Assembly: GCA_905178155.1 (NCBI GenBank)
Contig: CAJINV010000002.1
Span: 6,428,476-6,492,475, forward strand
DNA length: 64,000 nt
Direction of reading: 5' to 3'
From: Amoebophrya sp. A120
Lineage: Eukaryota > Sar > Dinophyceae > Syndiniales > Amoebophryaceae
Positions 12,601-22,125 of this stretch are shown piece after piece. The notes beneath the pieces are model-generated. The model was not told the origin of the DNA. It searched no databases and worked only from the letters and a program-made list of their open reading frames with translations. A program made the translations under genes and the position numbers. Position 1 is the stretch's first letter, and the number at the start of each line of letters is the position of its first letter.

Positions 12601-14281
12601 GCCCGCAGATAACGTGTGGAAGTTCGAGATCACGGATCAGGCCAAGAATTTCATCGATATCAAGCAGCAGTTATCAAATGCAAAAATGTCTGGGTCTGGA
12701 AGATTGGAACAGTTGTCATGCACATTTTGCATGACCCATGACGCCTGTACTGCATGACCCAGCATCACAGATTTTGTGAGGGCTTTCTGATGCCTGAATA
12801 CCCCCTCCGCTGAGCAAAAACTGGACTCCTCTTGCTGCTTACGCAATACAGATTTTTTTCGAATCCAAAGACAGCATGACAAGTTCCATCCTTCCAGACC
12901 CAGACATATTTGCATTTGATAGCAGTACCCGGGTTACGACATCACGGGCGCCATGTTCACGGACGTGAAGGCGTATCGCAAGAAAAAACTGTTTCGGTGT
13001 AAGCTTGTGATGCAAAAAATGGAAGAACACAGAGGCATTTGTCTTGCTACCCATACAAGACGAGGGATTTTCAGCCGTGTTTTCCCTTAGGAATCTCGCA
13101 TGGCAAATTTTCTTCGTCATGTGTAACGAACTTGTGATGCAGAACTTGCACAATCTAAATCCATGCCGTGAAACACTTTTTTCGTGCGATAAGGCGGGGT
13201 TTCCCACAAAGTCCAGGGCAAACGTGATTGAGGTGATCTTCGTGCCGACCACCATCATGAACCAGGCGGACTTCGAGAACATTTTTTTCCTGAAGGGCCC
13301 GGCCGGGTACCGGTTTCCGCAGGTGTGCAACCCGGAAATTTTCGACCTGAAGTACACGAACCCGATGGAATATCCAGGAAAAAAAAATGTGCAAGTGTAA
13401 CTTCATAATGAAGAGTGGCATCTACTTCACAAATTCGTTTTGCATTTTTACGGTCAATAACCTGTCATGCGCAGCTAGTACGTGGAAACGCGTATGAAAG
13501 TTGTGGCCTATGACACACATCCAGCATGACAAGTGTAAACAGTGTTGCATTTTCTGCATTTCAGACTTACATCTACACATTTTTTTTCTTGCATATGGAA
13601 CTGGAAACGAGTTCCATGGGCCAGCAGGCCAAGGACACGGTGTTCCCGCCGGACAATCTGCAGTGCATCGGCTCCGGGAACGAAACGGTCACCATCAAAT
13701 TCCCACGCGGCTCGGGGCTGTTGGTTTTCAACTACACATTGACCCTGGAAGTGATGAACGTATCACATGTGCAAAAGAATATCATACTTCTTTCGATACT
13801 TTAATTGCAATCTTCTTGCATGACGGATTTGTGTTTGTCTCCCTCCGAAGGCAAATCAGCATTTACAAAATCCACATCAATATTTGCTCAGCAAGATCTA
13901 CTTGAGTAAATTTGTCACGGAGAAATTTCATACAGATAGATAGTGCGATCATACTTTTGCAATGCATAGAAGGCAGCGGAAGATCACGTGGAGAACATTT
14001 GGCACTTTGAGACCAGGAAGAAGGGCTCCTCAGCGGAAACGGCTTACACTATTGTCGATGCAAACCGGACGATTCCCGGCTTCAGACTGCAGGACTTGGA
14101 ACTCGCACCGGAGGAAGCGGGGTACGCGAGTGGGCGGTTTGGGGTCTCGGTCTGGAACACGATAGTTCCTTTGCTGAGTGCATTGCTGCTGGTGATGCTG
14201 AGCAGTGGCGGGACATTCTTTGGGGGGCGGCTTGGAGAGGACCAGCAGGGGACGAGAGCGGGGCGAGGCAGGAGGCGATAG
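656..14281 (+). CDS. G1: giant tandem-repeat surface protein, 5' partial, 24 exons
   Basis: Exons: 656-1277, 1535-1709, 2618-3256, 3439-3921, 4188-4762, 5024-5347, 5528-5881, 6106-7329, 7618-7962, 8150-8615, 8883-8988, 9273-9607, 9758-9835, 10067-10100, 10629-10812, 11080-11115, 11428-11547, 11778-11865, 12179-12220, 12435-12671, 12927-12973, 13197-13370, 13601-13760, 13974-14281. From 657 this is 2,384 residues in one unbroken frame. The start lies upstream of the window. About a dozen degenerate units of 150-200 residues recur. Each has a hydrophobic strand, a (A/P)P-x-GF motif followed by Cys (for example APAGFQISKRC near 2997), then NP..P..N-x-W(R/K)F near the unit end and PGF-x-L at the boundary. 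Near the C-terminus a hydrophobic helix (TIVPLLSALLLVML, about 14160) is followed by a basic tail, so it is probably anchored in a membrane with the repeats outside. Eight introns are ordinary GT-AG; the others are introners. I do not recognise the repeat as a named domain; a beta-sandwich adhesin-like role is inference. Confidence 0.85.
1278..1529. mobile_element. Family A introner, G1 intron
   Basis: TIR TATCAACTGCAAATATGTCT at the left pairs with AGACATATATGCAATGCATA at the right. Flanked by TCGCG on both sides. Removal joins DKPIA to TQGYG in frame. Confidence 0.88.
1710..2617 (+). other. Long GT-AG intron of G1 with GC-rich interior
   Basis: 908 bp, donor GTACGG, acceptor CTCAG. About 1860-2500 is GC-rich with runs such as GGCGCC and GCGGCCGC and is open in several frames by composition. 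It carries no introner TIRs. Phase joins GFQVDRT to the next Cys-containing segment. Confidence 0.65.
3922..4182. mobile_element. Family A introner, G1 intron
   Basis: Inverted ends contain GTCTGGGTCTGGAAG and TTCCAGACCCAGAC. Duplication GGTGA. This is one of only two exact-duplication copies in which sliding the border gives GT...AG. Removal gives FNTEV-NAYNN. Confidence 0.9.
7330..7612. mobile_element. Family B introner, G1 intron
   Basis: Ends TATCCTGAGTAAAAACATCC and GGGGACGTTTTTACATAGGATA. Flanks CGACG/CGACA. Removal joins EVWAT to EGWVIF. Confidence 0.88.
8616..8877. mobile_element. Family A introner, G1 intron
   Basis: Left end TATGGATTGCAAAAATGTCT, right end AGACATTTTTGCATTTGATA, duplication TGTGG. 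Removal joins FKLFGV to VYVSKID. Confidence 0.9.
8989..9267. mobile_element. Family B introner, G1 intron
   Basis: Left TATTCTGAGGAAAAACATCC, right GGGGACGTTTTTACTCAGGATA, flanks CTAAT/TTAAT. Removal joins KQRGL to IRIQYP. Confidence 0.88.
9836..10061. mobile_element. Family C introner, G1 intron, diverged
   Basis: Left TATGCGAAGAAAAAAGTGTT matches the family start TATCGCAAGAAAAAACTG; right end has GTAACATTTTTTTCTTGGGATA. Flanks CGTCA/CGGGA are decayed, but removing element plus 5 bp keeps the frame (NKVAV-TFVLES). Confidence 0.75.
10101..10623. mobile_element. Family B introner, enlarged composite, G1 intron
   Basis: Left end AAAAACGTCCCCACCCCAGA, right end GGGGACGTTTTTACATAGGATA. At 523 bp it is nearly twice the usual 280 bp. 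The extra part (about 10440-10590) matches 339-470. Flanks ATTCC/CGGCT are decayed. The frame is kept (LRFIP-DPTARL). Confidence 0.78.
10468..10592 (+). repeat. Segment shared by two family B introners, copy 2
   Basis: Counterpart of 339-470. Here it lies next to the terminal GGGGACGTTTTT, whereas in copy 1 a full family B right half of about 190 bp follows it. The order of parts therefore differs between the two composites. Confidence 0.75.
10813..11074. mobile_element. Family A introner, G1 intron
   Basis: Left TATGGATTGCAAAAATGTCT, right AGACATTTTTACATTTGATA, duplication CGGTC. Frame restored into AVIQYGLDYAF. Confidence 0.9.
11116..11422. mobile_element. Family D introner, G1 intron
   Basis: Left TATGGGACTGTCAGGATCGA, right TCGATCCTGACACATCCATA, duplication TTGAG. 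The TIRs extend into CGACAAAATCGAAA. Frame restored into FQFE-VINAAY. Confidence 0.9.
11866..12173. mobile_element. Family D introner, G1 intron
   Basis: Left TATGGGAGTGTCAGGTTTGA, right TCAAACCTGACGCTTCCATA. Flanks CGCCT/CGCAT. Removal builds the TGA-SDIVITAPIGF repeat core. Confidence 0.88.
12221..12429. mobile_element. Family C introner, G1 intron
   Basis: Left TATCGCAAGAAAAAACTGTT, right AACACTTTTTTCGCGCGATA, duplication GCTGA. Removal joins GFKPL to NTLFTIL. Confidence 0.9.
12672..12921. mobile_element. Family A introner, G1 intron
   Basis: Left TATCAAATGCAAAAATGTCT, right AGACATATTTGCATTTGATA, duplication GCAGT. Removal joins DIKQQ to YPGYD. Confidence 0.9.
12974..13191. mobile_element. 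Family C introner, G1 intron
   Basis: Left TATCGCAAGAAAAAACTGTT, right AACACTTTTTTCGTGCGATA, duplication AGGCG. Frame restored (TDVKA-GFPTK). The interior closely resembles the copy at 12221-12429. Confidence 0.9.
13371..13595. mobile_element. Family E introner, G1 intron
   Basis: Left TATCCAGGAAAAAAAAATGT, right ACATTTTTTTTCTTGCATA, duplication TGGAA. Removal joins TNPME to LETSS. Confidence 0.88.
13761..13968. mobile_element. Family F introner with GT-AG borders, G1 intron
   Basis: Left TATCACATGTGCAAAAG, right CATACTTTTGCAATGCATA. Flanks GAACG/GAAGG: with this sequence the intron can be read as GT (13760) to AG (13972). Frame restored into VMN-AAEDHVENIW. Confidence 0.82.
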
Positions 14282-15774
14282 CGAAGGAGGTCATGATCCG
14301 TCGGGGACGGTACCTATTTCGTGGTGTCAAAACAACTTCGTTGTAGTAGGAACTAGGAACAAAGATGCACACAAACAGCTACTGCTGGACTTTTTGTACG
14401 CAAAAAGAAAAAATTTCTGTTGAAACCGAGAGCATAACTCTACCTTAACGAAGATCTTCACTGTCATTGTCAAACCCTTGTAAGAATTCTTCAAGGCTTG
14501 CCGTTTCCGCCCAAGCCCTCTGATAAGTTTCTGCCAAATAACAAAGAAAACCCATGCGCTTCCGACGGATAATAAATAGGTCAAGAATATAGCCTACGCA
14601 GCTTATTGGAATTGATGAACTTGCACTGGAAAGAGTCGTCGAAATCTTTTGTAACTGAGCTCAACCTGGTTCTTGCTTTTTTTCCCTCATATACAACAAA
14701 CTGCGACCTTTTTTTTGTCTCTTGAATTCATCACACTTTGAAAATGAGTAAATGCAAATAGAATTGACGAAATTATCACAACCAGCAGGCTTGTTGTCCT
14801 GGAAGTTCAGGCACATGTGCTCTCCATTTGCTCCTGTGCGCTGTGGTTCTAGGGCATACAACCCGCTGGTTGCAGTCACTAGGTAAAAATGAGTTAATAT
14901 TCCTCAGCGGTTTTTCCGCAAGACTTCTGATCTTTCGATTATACGCAACCAAATTTGATGAGGAGAATCTTCTATCAATATTTACAACCTCCAATTGGGT
15001 CCTCCGATGCAATGGTTCTTAATCTACTCTTCACAAAAGTCGAGAGGTGGTAAGTATCTATCTTCTACAGTATGAAGCAAGAGGACGCTGAGATGCAGAC
15101 GGCGACCCATGCTGACGTACCCAAAGTCAGGATGCTTTGTTTCCTCGATGGTTGTTGTTCTTTGTGGAAGGACAAAGGACCAGGTTCCTGCGCAGGAGCA
15201 GCATATCAGTATGCAGAGAACTAATGTGCTGCACCTACTGGTGAAAAGCACCGACAGCACAGGAAGAAGATCTCCAACACACCACACGAAAGATCTGTTT
15301 TTCTCTCAAAAAAGAAGTTGTCCAGTCTTCGTCGACGACGATCTCCCAAACACGACCTACGTCAATTGTTTCACTATTTCCAAAAAGCGCAGCAATAGCC
15401 AGCAACAGATGTAGGAAGGGGTTTAATTAGTGTTGAATCTGCGTGGTCTGCCGCACAGTAGGAGAAACAGTTCGCGGTGATATCTCTCCAGATACTTGTT
15501 TACAAACTGATTAGGAATATTGTAGTAAATGTAAATGTACGTCGTACGTAATTACACAAAAAGGCAAACTCGACGTCCGTGCGAGCTTGACTTTTCTGAA
15601 ATTTTTTTTCGCTTCAGGCCGTAGCTCGGCTGAGTTCTCTTGCCTGCGGTTCGATATAGTAACTACTTCATCACAGAAGTAGTCCACCTCAGTTGCTTGC
15701 GACTCTGCTGTACAACAACTTCCGGATTTTTTCAATTTTTTTGTAGCCCCATAAGCGTAAAACTTGTCGCAAAG
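14282..15774. other. Spacer G1-G2
   Basis: 1.5 kb, mostly AT-rich. Short open frames lack coding character. No TIR, RNA gene or recognisable promoter was seen. It must hold the G1 3' UTR and the G2 5' UTR. Confidence 0.6.
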
Positions 15775-18700
15775 ATGACGACGATTCTCGCCTCCGGGCT
15801 GCAGGTCAACTTCGAGAAGTTGTACCAGTCGATGCTATATGCATTGCAAATTTGTCTGGGTCTGGAAACTTGTGATGCAAGGAAGGAAATAGTGACAGTA
15901 AGCACACTGTTGTAATGCGCTGCCAAGCATGACAAGTTTTCTCGTGGTTCTGAGTTGCGTACTCCGCGTCAGAAACCGCGTTTTTGCATGACAGGCAAGA
16001 GGAGCTCTCTGCGGCCACGCAAAATACAGAGTTCGGAGTCCCGTGCCAGACTAGCATGACAAATTTCGCAATCTCGCAAAGGACCGACACAGACATATTT
16101 GCAGTCGATATGGGATTCAACAATTTTCAGCTGAGCATGAAACTTCCCAACAACTGGCTGACCAACGAGCTCGATGTGTCCAAATTCCTGAACGCGAAGA
16201 TTCAGAACGAGATTTTGAAAATCTCTCGGTCCCACAGCCAAAGAATCAAGCCGATTTCCACCGCGGCGCAGAAGAAGCTGGAAGACGAAAATTACTATGG
16301 TGATAATCATAATATTAACGTGACCCCGGAGCAAATTATCGAGGAGGAAAACCGCATTGAGACGCGGAGGATTTTGTTCCTAAAACCAACCCGGATAAAG
16401 TTCTCGCAGCTGGTAGTGTACCCAGTTTTTGGAAGCGGGAAGCGCGGGCGGGAGACGAAGGAGCACGGCGGGCAGGCGCTGCAAGAGGCCGAGGCGACCA
16501 TTACTTGCAGCGCGTTCACCGGGTTCACGGAGGAGATGATGGATCTGCAGGAGAAGGAGCGGGACACGTTTCAGACGTTGCTGCAGGAACAAAAAAACCG
16601 GATCCGGGAAGAAGGATGGAAAAAGGCGGAGGAGAAGATAATTGCGCCGGCAGCTGCACCAGGTACGTACTGAGGGTTTGCATTTGATTGTATGTACTTA
16701 TTCGAATTTAATCATAATCTACCGACGTAAAGATCGTTTTTTGAAACGACAAACAGAACAAGGGATCAGACGGTAGATTATATACTCGACACGTTTCAGC
16801 AATCAAATGCGGCTGAATTTTTGTCCACTCGACACACGTCGACCACAGGAGCCTCATCCATTCAAGTACCGCTCGCGGGTAGTTCAAAGGAATCGGTGGC
16901 AGGGCAGATCGCGCAATCGAACGAGCAGCCGTTGCCGTCGCCGCCGATCGAGTCCGGGCCGGATTGGAATTCTGCTGAGGGGGTTGCAAGGAAAGACATG
17001 GCGGAAAATGTCGCCAAAGCAGGGCTTATCAGATGCAAAAATGTCTGGGTCTGGAAGAAATCAGACGTTTGTCATGCATTTTCTACATCTACAAAAAGGT
17101 CTGGAATGCACACAGAGCATGACAAACTCTGTGGAGGCTTCTCCATGCCTATTCCGCATGACAAATGCCCTCTTCTGGAGACAAAATTCGGGTACCTTTC
17201 GCTGACTACGCAATACAGATTTTTGCCTGTTCCAGAATCCGCATCACAAGTTCGCATCCTTCCAGACCCAGACATTTTTGTATTTGATAGGGCTTTTGGG
17301 GCAAGGTAAAATATCTTTGATGTTGGGCTTGTTGTTGTCATGAAACGATGAAAAATCCGCGGGCCACTACATCACTACGTCTTTTTCGATTTTTGGGTTT
17401 GGTTTTGGTTTTCCATGGAAGTATGGCGGCGCGAGCTCATTTTTTTTGAGAAATTTTTTTTTTTCATATGCCATTTAAATGCCTAGCAATATGTGCATTT
17501 ACTGGCCCCATTACTGTAGCGCCCCATTACTGGCTAAGCTTCGCGCGCCCGTCTTGTTTTAGGGCTCGGGGGATTCCGTTTTGCCTTCCTGCGGAAGGTG
17601 TCTCGGGGGCCGCCATTTCGCCTTCCTTGCCCTCTGGTAGGTCTCTCCCTGGCGGAAGGACCGCTGCTTGATTGCCTCTCTGGGGAGTGTGAGTTGTTTA
17701 TTTCCTGGCTGGCGCGAAGCTTTCGCCATCGACTCCAGATTGATAAATGGCCCGAGCTTATTGACACCTCCTGCGCGACGTGGGTGGTTCGGGGTTTTTC
17801 TGTGCCCGGGCTCGCCGAGGCGTTTTGGATTCGGCTTCGGAGCGCGCAGGTTTGCGGCTGTCCGGGGCTGTGCGCGTGTGCTTACAGCTTTTGCGCCGGG
17901 GGCCCCGGGTTTTTTCTTTTGTGTCCCGGGGCCTCGTCGGCCTCGTCACATCTACGCCCCGGGTCCCCGGAACATGCATGGCCCGTCGGAAGGCAGGCCA
18001 GCCTTCGGTAAAGGTAGGAAGGTGAGGGGGTTGCAAGGAAAGACATGGCGGAAAATGTCGCCAAAGCAGGGCTTTTGGGGCAAGGTAAAATTGCTTTGAT
18101 GTAAGTGGTTGAGCTTGTTGTCATGATGAAACGGTGAAAAATCCGCGGACCACTACATCACTACGTCTTTTTCGTTTTTTGGGTTTGGTTTTCCATGGAA
18201 GTAGTTCCAAATGCAAAAATGCCAAGAATCATGATGGCGACACGACTGACACCACCAGTCAATAAAAAAAAAACAGTGAACATCCTAAACGAGCCCTGGA
18301 TTCGGAACCATGAGTGTTTCAGGAAGGTTTCATATCCAAGAAAAGAACATTGTGGGTGTAACTTTGTTGGAGGAACAGCATTACAAATGTGTCTGGCATG
18401 ACAGCAAAAACCTGTCATGCGCAGATAGTACGTGAAAACGCCCTTGAATGGGCTCTACAATGCATGCCCAGCATGACAGACGTAATCATCTTGCATGTTG
18501 CGCATCACAAATTTACACTAGCAACGTTTTTTTGTTGGATATTTCAACGTGGAAAATGGTCCACCGCTACGTGTCGTCCGTGGCGCTCACGTACGTGCAG
18601 ATGTTCGGAACTGAAAAAGCTGCCGAGGCAGTGAAAAAGCGCACCACCCCCGCGTACGTATCAACGGACCCGAAAGAGCTGATTTTGGGACCGGACCACA

Positions 18701-21700
18701 GGGATCACCACAAGATCCAGCACCAACTCGACCCGCAGAGAATCGACCACGATGTGGACCCGGCGAAATTCATCTCCCTCGAGGAAGCTCTGGGAACACA
18801 GGTAATAACGGATTACGCGTTCACGGATATGCGCCACTTGCGAATTCCCGCGCAGAACGCGAACTACATCCGAGATGAGTTCCGGAAAGTCTTGAAGGAG
18901 TGTGTGGAGCACTATCACAAGCACTACGACAACCGAGGAATTTCGCGGGCACTTCCGCCTGACAACACGGAATTCAGTGGTGAGCGAAGCTTTCCGGCGG
19001 GCGTTATAAAAACATCAAAGGGCGGACCACAACACGAAGTTCCAACTTTCGCACAAGAGCAGGCGGGAGGCAGTAGCAGCAGTAGTTACTACCACAAGAA
19101 TCCTGCTCCTACTAGCGCAGCACCTCCGAACGGCGACGCGGCCCTGCGGGACTATATGGTCCACCAGAGTAATAAAAACAAGGGAAATATTAAAAATGCA
19201 GCAGCGGCTGCATCTATGCAACAGCAGAGCAACATGAAAGGCGGCGGGGGCAAAGGTGCGAAGGATAAACAATACATGATAGAGCAGTACCACCTCGCTC
19301 TGCAACGGGAAAGAGAGCAGAAAAAGATGCAAACACAGCAAATACCGACCAATTCTTCGATGTTGGCCAATCAGTCGCAAGACGAGCAAGCTGCTGCAAT
19401 GCGACGGCCAGAGGCGATGGTTCCTCCGGCGCCGGGGGGTGGTATTGGTTTTCCACCAGGTTACGAAGCTGCTGCTGGGCCGCCGCAACCGCCATCCTCG
19501 CAGTACATTCTGCAACAGCAGCAGAACTACGCGCAGATTCCACCTGGGATGAAGCAGGGTTTTATTGCAGAGGAAGAGCTAGGAACATCAAACGGAAAAG
19601 GCAGTGGAATGAAGGGACTGTATCAACAACAGCCAGGAGCGCAACAGCAGCAGCTGCAGCAGCAATTTAACATGCACCAGACGGAGCAGAGTTTCTACAA
19701 AGGCGGGCCGCCCATCATGAATAGTAAAGCTACTCCTGTTCATGTTCATCCTGCTGGGAGCAGTAGTTTCGGAGGTGGTGGTGGAAAACAAGGCGGCAAT
19801 AAAAACGGCAAGGACCAGCAAACCTACTCCAAGGGCGATTACGTGCGCATGCTGCAAGAGAAAGGGTACCGAATTCAGAAGGAGGGGCAGCATCAAGCGT
19901 GTCCGCCCGAAGATGAAGGGATACAAGGTAGATTACGTGAACAAGAAGACGCTGAAGGAAATTCTGCAGCCATGAGAAAGAGCACCGCTAGTACTGGGAG
20001 GAAAACAAGTGCATCTTCACGAGCAGGGCCTTCTGTTGTTGACAACCAGGAAATGAAGCAACGCTACTTGTTCTCCAACACGGACGAAGGACCAATTGTG
20101 AAACAAGAGCAGGCTACTTTGTTAGAAGAGGACGCCATGGACCGTGAAGAAGTTGAGCTTCCCATCGAGCAAACTCGGTTGATTCCCTTTTACGACGAGG
20201 GCGGAGCAAAAATAAACCTAGAACAACCTCTGCTGTCACGAAGACTCTTCGAGGGCGAGCACACGATGCAGGAACAAAATGATAGAAGAGACAACAACAC
20301 CTACAACAGTCCGGCGGCTACTGCAGGAAATAAAGAACAAAAGAAAAACTACCAAAAAACTACTCCCGCGCATTTCTTTTCCCCCACGAAACGGAACCAG
20401 AAAGCCGACCGGCCGAAGTACCTGCTGACCCACCCGTTCCCGGTCATCCGGGTGATGAAGCACCGGCCGAAGATCCGGGATTCCAATGGAAAACCGGTTA
20501 TGGACAAGAGAACGAACCAAGTGAAATTGGGGAAAGAGGAGTGGTTCTCCGTCGACAACCGCAGATTGCTCTGCTTGCAAAGGCGAGCGGTTCTGTACGA
20601 AGAATTGTTTGACATTGACTGCTATCAAATGCAAAAATGTCTGGGTCTGGGAGCTTCCGAGACTTGTCATGCAGATTTTCCATGATCCATGTCGTATGGA
20701 ATGCAGCACCTAGCATGACAGATTCTGTGAGATCCCTACCATGCGTATCCTGCGTGAGAAACTCCCTGCCAACTTGGTCGAAAGTGGACAGCTTTTGGCA
20801 CGCATGCAACACAGATTTCTGCATGATCCAGAATTAGCATGACAAGTTGCAACCTTCCAGACCCAGACATATTTGCAATCCATAACTCCTACGTGACCGG
20901 CGTCGAGATGTTCGACGACACCCACTTCTCCGAGATCAAAAAGTTCCGCACGCGAACCAACGGGGAAACCATCGAAATTGGGTTTTACAAGGGCCACGGC
21001 CGGGCGAACGTCGGGCGGGATACAAAAAACAACGGGGGGGCCATATTGCAATGAAAAATGCCCCCACCCCCGAACTCGGGAGCATTTGTATTGCAAACCT
21101 TTCCAAATGAAACATTCGCCCTCTTACATCTATCAGCATCACAGATTTCCGATCGTGAATAGCAAAAGTTTGTATTGCAAAAGATCCTAGCAAGAGCGGC
21201 GCTTGTCATGCAAGCGATGCGACACACACCTAGACTCTGCATCAGAAAGGTTTATACTCCTTTCATGCATGACAGAAAGTTTTCATTTGGAAACTTTGCA
21301 TCACAAATTTTTGCAACTTTGGGGGTGGGGGCATTTTCCTCGCGATAGACCAGCACGGATAACGAGCAGGCGGAGAAGAAAGATGAGCGGTGGTACTGGT
21401 GTTGGGAGGCGAACGACTGGAAGTTGCACGTCACTGAGAAGAAGGAGAAGAAGATCGGCATGCACAATTACATGTGGGATCACCTGCAGGCAAGGGATTT
21501 TGTCAAAACCTACGTCCGGAAGAACAAAAGGTATACTATACAGTTTTCACAACTTATCTAAAGTACTTTCTGAGAGACTTGTTGCAGCACTGGATTTGAG
21601 ACAAAATGACGAAGATTATTCGATTATAAAGACACTACATTTTTATGTAAATTAAAATTACAAAACTACAGCGACCTGCCCGACCCGGGTGAACTGCTGA

Positions 21701-22125
21701 AGCCACACATCTGGATCGACCCAGAAGCGATCCAGTGTGTCCACCTGGACTGCGGGTTGTGGGAGTACCGGGTAGGCAACGAGTCTTTCGGGCCTTTCTC
21801 GAACATGCAAATGCAAACCTGGGCGGCCCAAGGGAGGCTTCCGCCGAGTCTGCCCTGCCGAAGGAAGGTGCACGAGAAGCTCCGCCTCGAGGCCGCGGAC
21901 AGCACGGAGGGTGGGTCGTACTCGTCGCCTGAAAGGGTACTTGGCACGGTGGACGGCACCGGGAGGCGCAAGCAGCTCGCGAGTCCGCAGCTGCTGCACG
22001 AACACAAGACGTGGCACCCCGTGTCGAGCTACCATGGGTTCCAAGCTAGTGTCGAGTACGATGACCCGCTCTTGTGTCCGGTCGACGCGGACGACCAAAC
22101 CCTGCAGGACCTGCAGGGAGAATGA
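15775..22125 (+). CDS. G2: GYF-like domain protein, 9 exons
   Basis: Exons: 15775-15834, 16113-16666, 16763-17026, 17295-17305, 18202-18332, 18547-20622, 20890-21043, 21353-21530, 21672-22125. They sum to 1,293 residues. The N-terminal 300 residues are mixed charged/hydrophobic with no known domain. The centre (exon 6) is very rich in Gln, Gly and Ser and looks disordered. Near 20400-20600 is a conserved-looking block: PFPVIRVMKHRPKIRD, then WFSVDNRRLLCLQ, a pattern I associate with alveolate proteins but cannot name. The C-terminus has WEYRVGNESFGPFSNMQMQ followed by TWAAQGRLP, a GYF/GYF_2-type proline-rich-peptide binding fold. GYF proteins usually act in splicing or mRNA translation and decay; a role here is inference. 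The border of intron 2 (16667-16762) is the least certain. Exon 3's end and the following intron are partly duplicated downstream (see repeats). Confidence 0.8.
15835..16110. mobile_element. Family A introner, G2 intron
   Basis: Left TATATGCATTGCAAATTTGT and GTCTGGGTCTGG; right CACAGACATATTTGCAGTCGATA. The border is ambiguous by about 3 bp; CAGTCGAT occurs at both ends. Removal joins YQSM to GFNNF. Confidence 0.8.
16976..17423 (+). repeat. Direct repeat copy 1 in G2 (exon end plus intron), introner-occupied
   Basis: From TGAGGGGGTTGCAAGG through the GTAAAA donor to TTCCATGGAAGTA. Without the introner at 17027-17289 it matches 18023-18203 closely; the exon part is identical by eye and the intron part has a few changes and small indels. 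It contains its own donor (17306) and acceptor (AAG about 17421). Confidence 0.9.
17027..17289. mobile_element. Family A introner with a natural empty site elsewhere in the window
   Basis: Left TATCAGATGCAAAAATGTCT, right AGACATTTTTGTATTTGATA, duplication GGGCT at 17022-17026 and 17290-17294. A second copy of the surrounding exon at 18023-18088 carries a single GGGCT (18069-18073) and no element. Confidence 0.95.
17424..18022. other. Unexplained segment between the two G2 direct repeats
   Basis: It starts AT-rich with T and A runs, then becomes GC-rich from about 17540 (runs such as CCCCGGGTCCCCGG). Several frames are open, none protein-like. It has no introner TIRs. It was probably brought in by, or inserted during, the duplication. 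Confidence 0.5.
18023..18203 (+). repeat. Direct repeat copy 2 in G2, introner-free
   Basis: Same exon end and intron as copy 1 but uninterrupted at GGGCT (18069-18073). Its acceptor AAG at 18199-18201 gives the correct phase into VVPNAKMPRIMM. The mRNA probably joins the copy 1 donor (17306) to this acceptor, which makes the copy 2 exon intronic, or uses a variant of this. Confidence 0.88.
18333..18541. mobile_element. Family E introner, G2 intron
   Basis: Left TATCCAAGAAAAGAACATTG, right CAACGTTTTTTTGTTGGATA, duplication TTTCA. Frame restored (FRKVS-TWKMVH). Confidence 0.9.
20623..20884. mobile_element. Family A introner, G2 intron
   Basis: Left TATCAAATGCAAAAATGTCT, right AGACATATTTGCAATCCATA; flanks ACTGC/ACTCC. 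Removal joins ELFDID to SYVTGV. The interior resembles the copy at 63169-63430. Confidence 0.88.
21044..21347. mobile_element. Family G introner, G2 intron
   Basis: Left TATTGCAATGAAAAATGCCC, right GGGCATTTTCCTCGCGATA, with CCCCCACCCCC and GGGGGTGGGGG next to them. Flanks GGCCA/GACCA. Frame restored into NNGGA-STDNEQ. The only copy of this family in the window. Confidence 0.85.

Noticed and set aside
19742-19975. Frameshift in the G2 central exon (an alternative frame reads MKGYKVDYVNKKTLKEILQP)
   Set aside because: The main frame stays open through the whole exon and matches the downstream phases; the region is low-complexity, so a plausible second frame is not strong evidence.
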